Positions 58,493-64,000 of a DNA stretch of 64,000 nt are shown piece after piece. The position numbers were made by a program, and so were the translations under genes. The stretch comes from Pimelobacter simplex (lineage in GTDB: Bacteria; Actinomycetota; Actinomycetes; Propionibacteriales; Nocardioidaceae): contig JADCLI010000006.1 in the NCBI GenBank assembly GCA_016803235.1, positions 62,001 to 126,000 on the forward strand, read 5' to 3'. Positions within the stretch are counted from its first letter, which is position 1. Each line of letters opens with the position of its first letter. The notes under the pieces are model-generated. The model was given only the letters and a program-made list of their open reading frames with translations. It was not told the origin of the DNA and did not search any database.

Positions 58493-59340
58493 CAGGCGTT
58501 ACCGGGCTCGTCGCCGAGCGCGATCGGAACGCCGACGAGGGAGCCGTACTCGGTCCACGAGCCGTCGTAGTTCTTGACGTTCTTCTTGCCGAGGAGCTCC
58601 TGCAGCACGAACCAGGTGAGCGAGGAGCGCTCACCGATGCGGCACAGCGCGATGGTGTCCTTGTCCTCGTCGAAGCCGACCTCGGCGTACAGCGCCTGCA
58701 GGTCCTCGTCGGACTTGAAGGTGCCGTCGTCGTTGGCGTTCTTGCTCCACGGGACGTTGACCGAGGTCGGGATGTGACCGGCGCGCTGCGACTGCTCCTG
58801 CGGGAGGTGGGCCGGGGCGAGCAGGCGGCCGGCGTACTCGTCGGGGCTGCGCACGTCGACCAGGTTCTGGGCGCCGATCGCGGCGACGACGTCGTCACGG
58901 AAGGCGCGGATGGAGCGGTCCTGCTCCTGCGCGACGTAGGTGGTCGCGGCGCGCTGCGGCAGCTCGTCGGTCAGCTCGCGGCTGTCGAGCTCCCACTTCT
59001 TGCGGCCGCCGTCCATGAGCTTGACGTCCTGGTGGCCGTACAGCTTGAAGTACCAGTAGGCGTAGGCCGCGAACCAGTTGTTGTTGCCGCCGTAGAGGAT
59101 CACGGTGTCGTCGTTGGCGACGCCGCGCGAGGACAGGAGCGCCTCGAACTGCTCCTTGTTGACGAAGTCGCGACGGACCTGGTCCTGGAGGTCGGTGGTC
59201 CAGTCGAGCTTGATGGCGCCCTTGATGTGGCCCTTGTCGTAGGCCGTGGTGTCCTCGTCGACCTCGATGACGACGACCTTGTCGGTGTCGAGGTTGTCCT
59301 CGACCCACTGGGTGGAGACGAGCGAATTCTCGCGGCTCAT
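58492..59340 (-). CDS. thiosulfate/3-mercaptopyruvate sulfurtransferase
   Basis: A 282-residue two-domain rhodanese. The N-terminal domain is inactive (no Cys in the loop ILYGGNNNW); the second has the catalytic CRIGERSS (C233). It transfers sulfane sulfur to a thiophilic acceptor. ATG 59340 follows a GGAAT-type site. A Cys-containing leader peptide lies 161 nt upstream, pointing to sulfur- or cysteine-responsive control. Confidence 0.93.
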   Translation of the reverse strand: MSRENSLVSTQWVEDNLDTDKVVVIEVDEDTTAYDKGHIKGAIKLDWTTDLQDQVRRDFVNKEQFEALLSSRGVANDDTVILYGGNNNWFAAYAYWYFKLYGHQDVKLMDGGRKKWELDSRELTDELPQRAATTYVAQEQDRSIRAFRDDVVAAIGAQNLVDVRSPDEYAGRLLAPAHLPQEQSQRAGHIPTSVNVPWSKNANDDGTFKSDEDLQALYAEVGFDEDKDTIALCRIGERSSLTWFVLQELLGKKNVKNYDGSWTEYGSLVGVPIALGDEPGNA

Positions 59341-59501
59341 GGTGATTCCTTCTGGTGGTTGCGATGTGCGGTACGACGGACGGTGCTGCAGCGCTTTGCC
59401 CGGGGCGAGCAACGCGAACGCACAGGCGAGCGCCTGGGCGCGCGACAGCGCCACGGAGACGACGGGTGAGCCGGCAGGAGGCCGGGAGACTCAGAGGCCC
59501 G

Positions 59502-59582
59502 TCAGCAGGGTCGACACAGCGCCGAGCTGACGCGGCAGTTGTCCACCGCGCGCCGCTTGGTCAGCAGCAGGGTCGTCGACAT
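59502..59582 (-). CDS. Cys-containing leader peptide upstream of sulfurtransferase
   Basis: A 26-codon ORF: MSTTLLLTKRRAVDNCRV followed by SSALCRPC and stop. The Leu-rich start, the RRxVD core and the Cys near the end match short leader peptides repeatedly found upstream of sulfur-assimilation genes in actinobacteria. It lacks a strong ribosome site and may be leaderless. It probably mediates attenuation by ribosome stalling at Cys codons (inference). The region to 59341 contains no other gene. Confidence 0.65.
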   Translation of the reverse strand: MSTTLLLTKRRAVDNCRVSSALCRPC

Positions 59583-59658
59583 GGGGAAGAGACTAGGCGG
59601 CTTTCCCGGATCCACGAACTCGGCTTCCCGAATGATGAGACGCATATCCAGATAATGA

Positions 59659-59701
59659 GATCACCGCCCGGCGGACCCGCAGGCCCCGCCGGACGGTGAT
59701 C
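59659..59701 (-). terminator. strong hairpin after the metallophosphoesterase gene
   Basis: GATCACCG / CGGTGATC outer arms with CCGGCGG / CCGCCGG inner pairing, 19-61 nt past the stop at 59720. Separates the giant protein gene from the leader peptide and sulfurtransferase. Confidence 0.7.
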
Positions 59702-59719
59702 GTCAGGAGCGTGGCGCGC

Positions 59720-62700
59720 TCAGCGCTTGCGGAAGGTCACCACCGCCTTGTCGGCCGCGTACGCCGCACTGCCGGCGTACTTCGCCCTCACCTTCCAGGT
59801 GCCCGGCTTGAGCCGCACCGCGCACTTCGCGACGCCGTCCTCGATCGTCGCCACGCACAGGGTGCGCCCGCCGCTGCGGAACACCACCCGTCCGGTGGCC
59901 CCGGCCGCGACCTTCGCCTTCAGCACGACCTTCGCACCGGGGGCCAGGGACGCCTTCGCGGCCTTCGCCCGCAACCTCGCGTCGGCCTTGGCCGCCACGT
60001 CGGCGACCTTCAGCACGAACGAGCGCTGCGACTCCTGGTGTGCCTGGTCGCCGACGTACGACGCCACGACCACGTAGTCGCCCGGCGGCGGCAGCGTCTT
60101 GACGCCGCACGAGGCCGTGCCGTTGGCGGCCATCGCCTCGCACAGCACCTCCTCGCCCTGCAGGAAGCGGACCAGGCCGGTGGCCGAGGCCGGGGTGACG
60201 GTCGCGGTCAGCGTCGTCTGCTGACCGAAGGTCACCGCGGTGTTGGCGACCGCGACCGTCGTGGCGGCCCGGGCATCGGCAGGCTCCACCACTCGCACCA
60301 CCCGGGTGGCGAGCGCCTGGTTCCCGTTCTCGTCGGCCACGACGTAGGTCAGCGCGTAGGTCCCTGCGGTGTCGACGTCGACCTCGCCGACCACGTCGAC
60401 CTCGGCGGTGAGGTCGCCGTCGGTCTCGTCGCTCGCGCTCACCCCTGCCATCGGGTCGAAGGTCCCACCGAGGGGCACCGTCGTCTCCTCCGGCACCACG
60501 ATGGTCGGCGGCTTCACGTCGGTGCCGGCGGCCGTCGCCCGGAACACGGTGCCGAACTGGCGGATCGACCCGATCTGCTCGCCCGACACGGTCCTGCTCT
60601 CGGCCGTCCACGCGTAGACCTCGCCCTCGACGAGCTCGGCCCAGGAGACGGTCGCCGGCCAGCCCGACTTCGCGGTCTGCACGCCGATCACCCTCTCGGT
60701 CGGGGTGACCACGGTCAGCCCGTCGGTCGAGAAGGTCGTGGTCCGGCTGGACAGGTCCACGGGCAGCACCAGGTTGTCCTCGGCGCCGTTGTAGCGCTTG
60801 CGGTCGTCGTACTCGGTCGCGCCGAAGTTCTCGAAGTGCGGCGAGTAGGTGTCGATGCTGACCTCGGCCCGGTCGACGTCGAACTGGAGCAGACGGAGCC
60901 AGCTGGCCCCGAACTGCAGCAGGTCGGTCGCCTTGTGGTCGGTGGCTCCGTCGCCGTCGAGGTCGATGTTGCCCGCCCCGTCGACCTTGTCGGGCCACAG
61001 CTCACGGGCGGACACCTTGTAGAACTGGTAGTCCGCGAGCAGCTCGACCACGTTGTGCTGCACGGTCGCGCCGACGCCGGTCTTCAGGTTGGTCCCGACG
61101 CCGTGCTCGTGGCCGGCGAGGATCAGGAAGACGTTCGGGTTGGCGGTGACCACCTCGTCGTACAGCTTCGAGCCGTCGCCGGAGAAGCTCGCCCCGCGGC
61201 CGTCCTTGGCCGTCGAGGGCGCGATGTAGGCGTGCGTGAGCAGGATGCCGTTGCGGTCCGGGTAGCGCTCGAACACCGAGCTCGCCCAGTCCGCCTCGGC
61301 CTGCGTGACGCCGTACGACAGCCCGACCGCGACGAAGTCGAGGCCGCCGGCTGAGAACAGGACGTAGTTGTTCTGGTTGTCCTGGCCCGGGGTGCTGACG
61401 TTGCCCTCGCTGTCGGTCGTCTCGTCCCACGCGTGGTACGACGCACCGGCCGGCCACGACGTCGAGACGTCGTAGTAGCGGTCCGGACCGTAGTACTGGT
61501 TGAACCGCGAGGCCGGACCGGTCTCGTTGCCGAGCTGGTTGTCGTGGTTGCCCGCGATCACCTGGTTGGGGATGCCCGAGCCGTCGAGGGCCTCCTGGGC
61601 GCTGGAGGTGAACTGGAACTCGCGGGTGACCTGCTCGTCGAGACCCGGGTAGAGCAGCCCGCCGGTGCCGTTGGTGGCGAGCGGGTTGTAGTAGTCGTTC
61701 TCGATGATGTCGCCGGTGTGCCCGGCCCACCTGATCTTGCGCGGCCCGGCCTGCTCGGCGATCCACTCCGTCGTGGCCCGGTAGGCCCGGTCCCAGATCG
61801 CCCGCTCCTCCTCCTTCATGACGTCGGAGGGCTCGGCGGTGCCGTCCCAGTCGTCGTAGGTGCCGCCCGCGGCGCCCTCGGCGAGGTACTGGGTGTCGGT
61901 GAAGTGGGCCAGCGAGAAATCGTAGTCCTCCGGGTCCTCGAACGCGTCCTTGGACGCCGCGGCCGTCTCGTCGCGAGGGGCGAGGTCGTCGGCGAACGGG
62001 TCGGTGCCGAGCACCAGCAGGTGGACGGTGCCGTCGTCGACCATCGCCGGGCGGACCACGGCGTTGAGGACGGTGTCGCCGTCCTGTACGCCGCGCGCGG
62101 TCGCGAGCGCGACCCACGCCGAGGTCTGCGTGTTCCAGGCGCGCAGGGTGACCGACCGCTCCGGGTCGACCACGCCCTTCCAGACGACCTGCTGGCCGGC
62201 GACGGCCGGGCCGACCTCGACGTCGAAGCGCTGGAACGGGATGTCCCCGCTGGTGGCGCTGGCCGTGCGCTGGTCGTCATCCGGAGTGACGCGGCCCGCG
62301 ATCGCCTGCTCGTCGTCGAAGGTGAAGTCGAGGGTGGTCGGGACCTTCTTCACGACACCCTGGACGCCGCCGTCGGCCACGGTCGCCGTGGCCTCGCGGA
62401 AGGTGGTCGTGACGTCGCTGCCGTCGGGGCTGGTCGCGATCGCGGAGAGCTGCACGACGCCCTTGCCCTCGCCGGACCCGGTACCGCCACCGGTGGGGAT
62501 GGTGTCGGACTCGAACGGGATCTCGAAGGAGAGCGGCTTGCCGAAGACGTCGACCGCCGTGACGGTGATCGTGTGCGCCCCGGCCCGCAGGCCGGCGCCG
62601 ACGAGGTCGCCCTCCGCGACGGGCCTGCCGTCGAGCAGCACGGTCCAGCCCGTGGCGTTGTCCTCGTGCGCGATGTCGAGGTCGAGCTCGACCGGCTGCG

Positions 62701-64000
62701 TGAGGTGGTCGCCGGCCGCGGGGACCGAACCCGTGAGGCCGACGCCCGCGTCGGGGTGCTCGCCGAAGGCCGCGATGTCCAGCGCCTTGATCTCGGTGTC
62801 GTTGAGCGCCCGGCCGTAGATGCGGGCGTTGGCCAGCTTGCCCCTGGTGTAGAACTGCGCGCCGGCGTTGGGCGAGGAGTCCGCACCGACCGTCCACGCA
62901 CGGGCAGTGGCGTTGGGCAGGGTCAGCGCGCCGGTGGCCGGCGTGGTCGCGGCGAGCACACCGTCGACGTACAGCTTGATCTCTGTCCCGGTCCACACAC
63001 CGACGACGTGGTACCAGCGGCCGGGGCTGATCACCGCGCGCGCGGTCTTGTAGCCGCCGCCGATGTGGGCCATCAGGCCGACCTTGTCCTCGTTGACGTA
63101 GATCGAGTAGCCGCCCGCCTCCTTGCCGGAGCAGACCGATGCCTCGGTGCTGGTGGGCAGCGGGCCGTCGTACCGGAAGGTGCACTCGAGGCTGACCGCG
63201 GAGCTGATCTCGCCCCAGTGCGGGGTGAGCGCGTAGCCGTAGGCATCGTCACCGGTGAGCGTGACGACGTCGCGGTCGAGCGCGTTGTCGTGCCCGATCG
63301 TCGGGCTGCCGAAGGTCTTCACCGCGAGGTCGCGGACCCGCTCCTTCGGGGTGCCGTCGGCGAAGTCGACGTCGAGGACGTCGGCCTGCGGCGTGGGTAC
63401 GGCGGTGTCCCACTGCGCGGCGAGCGCCTTCACCTCGTCCGCGGTGACCGCGCGGGAGAAGACGCCGGACGCGGCGAAGGTGCTCGGCGGCGCCGGCTGG
63501 CCGATCCCGGACGGGCCGGCGTCCGCGCCCACGACGAACCGGCGCGAGGTGGCCGCCGGGAGGGTGAGGGCGCCACTGGCGGCGGTGGTCTGGGCGAGCT
63601 GGCCGTTCACGTACAGCTTGACCTGGCTGCCGTCCCAGGTGGCGACCGCGTGGTACCAGCGGTTGCCGTCGATCGGCGTCAGGGCGCTCTTGTAGCCGCC
63701 GCCGATGTGCGCCATGAAGCCGAGATTGGCGCCGTTGACGTACATCGAGATGCCGCCGGCCTCCTTGTCGGAGCACAGGTCCTTCTCGCCGGCCACCGGC
63801 ATCGCGGTGTCGATGCGGAACACGCACTCCACGCTGACGCCGGTCGTGAGCTTGCTCCACTGGTCCTCGAACGGGAAGCCGATCGCGTCGTCGACGCCGT
63901 CCACCGTCATGACGGGGCCCTGCTTGGCGTCGGTCCCGAACGTCGGGGTGCCGTAGGTGATCGGCGCCAGCGACTGGGCCGCGTCCGTCGGTACGCCGCC
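59720..64000 (-). CDS. LamG / calcineurin-like metallophosphoesterase / Ig-domain secreted protein (5' end beyond window)
   Basis: At least 1,426 residues, frame open to the window edge. Order: two LamG jelly-roll domains (about 63900-63330 and 63300-62770; both have GEKDLCS/STEASVCS and MAHIGGGYK), an Ig-like linker, a metallophosphoesterase domain (about 61950-60700: HFTDTQ, HTGDIIEND, AGNHDNQ, LAGHEHG), a DUF5011-type Ig domain (VPLGGTFDPMAGVSASDETDGD), a bacterial Ig-like domain and a Lys/Ala-rich end (VRAKYAGSAAYAADKAV). Almost certainly exported; the signal peptide is outside. The first metal motif is DTQ where DxH is usual. Substrate unknown. Confidence 0.9.
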   Translation of the reverse strand, partial: GGVPTDAAQSLAPITYGTPTFGTDAKQGPVMTVDGVDDAIGFPFEDQWSKLTTGVSVECVFRIDTAMPVAGEKDLCSDKEAGGISMYVNGANLGFMAHIGGGYKSALTPIDGNRWYHAVATWDGSQVKLYVNGQLAQTTAASGALTLPAATSRRFVVGADAGPSGIGQPAPPSTFAASGVFSRAVTADEVKALAAQWDTAVPTPQADVLDVDFADGTPKERVRDLAVKTFGSPTIGHDNALDRDVVTLTGDDAYGYALTPHWGEISSAVSLECTFRYDGPLPTSTEASVCSGKEAGGYSIYVNEDKVGLMAHIGGGYKTARAVISPGRWYHVVGVWTGTEIKLYVDGVLAATTPATGALTLPNATARAWTVGADSSPNAGAQFYTRGKLANARIYGRALNDTEIKALDIAAFGEHPDAGVGLTGSVPAAGDHLTQPVELDLDIAHEDNATGWTVLLDGRPVAEGDLVGAGLRAGAHTITVTAVDVFGKPLSFEIPFESDTIPTGGGTGSGEGKGVVQLSAIATSPDGSDVTTTFREATATVADGGVQGVVKKVPTTLDFTFDDEQAIAGRVTPDDDQRTASATSGDIPFQRFDVEVGPAVAGQQVVWKGVVDPERSVTLRAWNTQTSAWVALATARGVQDGDTVLNAVVRPAMVDDGTVHLLVLGTDPFADDLAPRDETAAASKDAFEDPEDYDFSLAHFTDTQYLAEGAAGGTYDDWDGTAEPSDVMKEEERAIWDRAYRATTEWIAEQAGPRKIRWAGHTGDIIENDYYNPLATNGTGGLLYPGLDEQVTREFQFTSSAQEALDGSGIPNQVIAGNHDNQLGNETGPASRFNQYYGPDRYYDVSTSWPAGASYHAWDETTDSEGNVSTPGQDNQNNYVLFSAGGLDFVAVGLSYGVTQAEADWASSVFERYPDRNGILLTHAYIAPSTAKDGRGASFSGDGSKLYDEVVTANPNVFLILAGHEHGVGTNLKTGVGATVQHNVVELLADYQFYKVSARELWPDKVDGAGNIDLDGDGATDHKATDLLQFGASWLRLLQFDVDRAEVSIDTYSPHFENFGATEYDDRKRYNGAEDNLVLPVDLSSRTTTFSTDGLTVVTPTERVIGVQTAKSGWPATVSWAELVEGEVYAWTAESRTVSGEQIGSIRQFGTVFRATAAGTDVKPPTIVVPEETTVPLGGTFDPMAGVSASDETDGDLTAEVDVVGEVDVDTAGTYALTYVVADENGNQALATRVVRVVEPADARAATTVAVANTAVTFGQQTTLTATVTPASATGLVRFLQGEEVLCEAMAANGTASCGVKTLPPPGDYVVVASYVGDQAHQESQRSFVLKVADVAAKADARLRAKAAKASLAPGAKVVLKAKVAAGATGRVVFRSGGRTLCVATIEDGVAKCAVRLKPGTWKVRAKYAGSAAYAADKAVVTFRKR

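Noticed and set aside
1..64000. Search for tRNA, rRNA, CRISPR arrays, integrases and insertion-sequence transposases
   Set aside because: None seen by eye. Repeats present are palindromic elements without spacer regularity; no transposase or integrase motif found in any real frame.

Overview
The window is high-GC DNA with dense gene packing, many GTG starts and four-base stop/start overlaps. It carries genes typical of Actinomycetota: two F420/LLM oxidoreductases, glucosyl-3-phosphoglycerate synthase next to a FolP2-like protein (same order as Mycobacterium tuberculosis Rv1207-Rv1208), and an Xre regulator - HbhA-like protein - DUF2516 trio (as Rv0474-Rv0476). A Nocardioides-type member of the Propionibacteriales is my best guess, but that is inference. 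No rRNA, tRNA, CRISPR array, integrase or transposase was seen.

Positions 1-35,000 are a catabolic region. A long leftward series (21,488 down to 3,767) encodes an aldehyde dehydrogenase, SDRs, an NDP-forming acyl-CoA synthetase, a sulfatase, a complete TRAP transporter, a cytochrome P450 with its ferredoxin, two family III CoA-transferases, a pair of hot-dog (MaoC-like) hydratase subunits, an Ltp-type thiolase-fold protein and a DUF35 partner. To the left lie an alcohol dehydrogenase, a MenB/BadI-type crotonase, an acyl-CoA ligase and the start of a CitE-like lyase. To the right are a ferredoxin reductase, SnoaL-like proteins (one a pseudogene), an LLM oxidoreductase, more SDRs, a two-domain acyl-CoA dehydrogenase, an OYE/TMADH-type reductase, and a 2-oxoacid:ferredoxin oxidoreductase (KorAB) with a universal stress protein. 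Together these suggest uptake, desulfation, hydroxylation, CoA activation, ring opening and side-chain cleavage of an alicyclic or steroid/terpenoid-like carboxylic acid. The substrate is not known. AT-rich islands between divergent genes (about 2,630; 21,545; 24,340; 27,805; 30,650) share short motifs and may be operators of one regulon.

Positions 35,000-44,000 are housekeeping: crotonase, VanZ-like, rhomboid protease, LigB-like, FolP2-like, GpgS, amidase, GalE, ManA, DUF2516, HbhA-like protein and an Xre regulator. Positions 44,200-52,000 hold sulfate activation: an APS kinase fused to a low-molecular-weight tyrosine phosphatase, a TauE/SafE permease, then CysD and CysN after a UDP-glucose dehydrogenase and a truncated DUF4143 protein. 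Positions 52,000-59,600 carry YgfZ, a cytidylyltransferase, a Fur-family regulator, a nitrobindin-like protein, DsrE, a GDSL lipoprotein, Dtd, a nuclease-like protein, DUF4395, a thioredoxin, and a thiosulfate sulfurtransferase with DUF1416 protein preceded by a 26-residue Cys-containing leader peptide. The right edge cuts a giant LamG/metallophosphoesterase/Ig-domain protein.

The most unusual DNA is a 61-bp palindromic element present three times with fixed length and variable centre. Its arms supply the last codons and stop codon of three different genes. A second palindromic family (GTATCGAGACGC/TCGAGTAGCC) has invaded the coding sequence between the kinase and phosphatase domains, where it encodes the linker.
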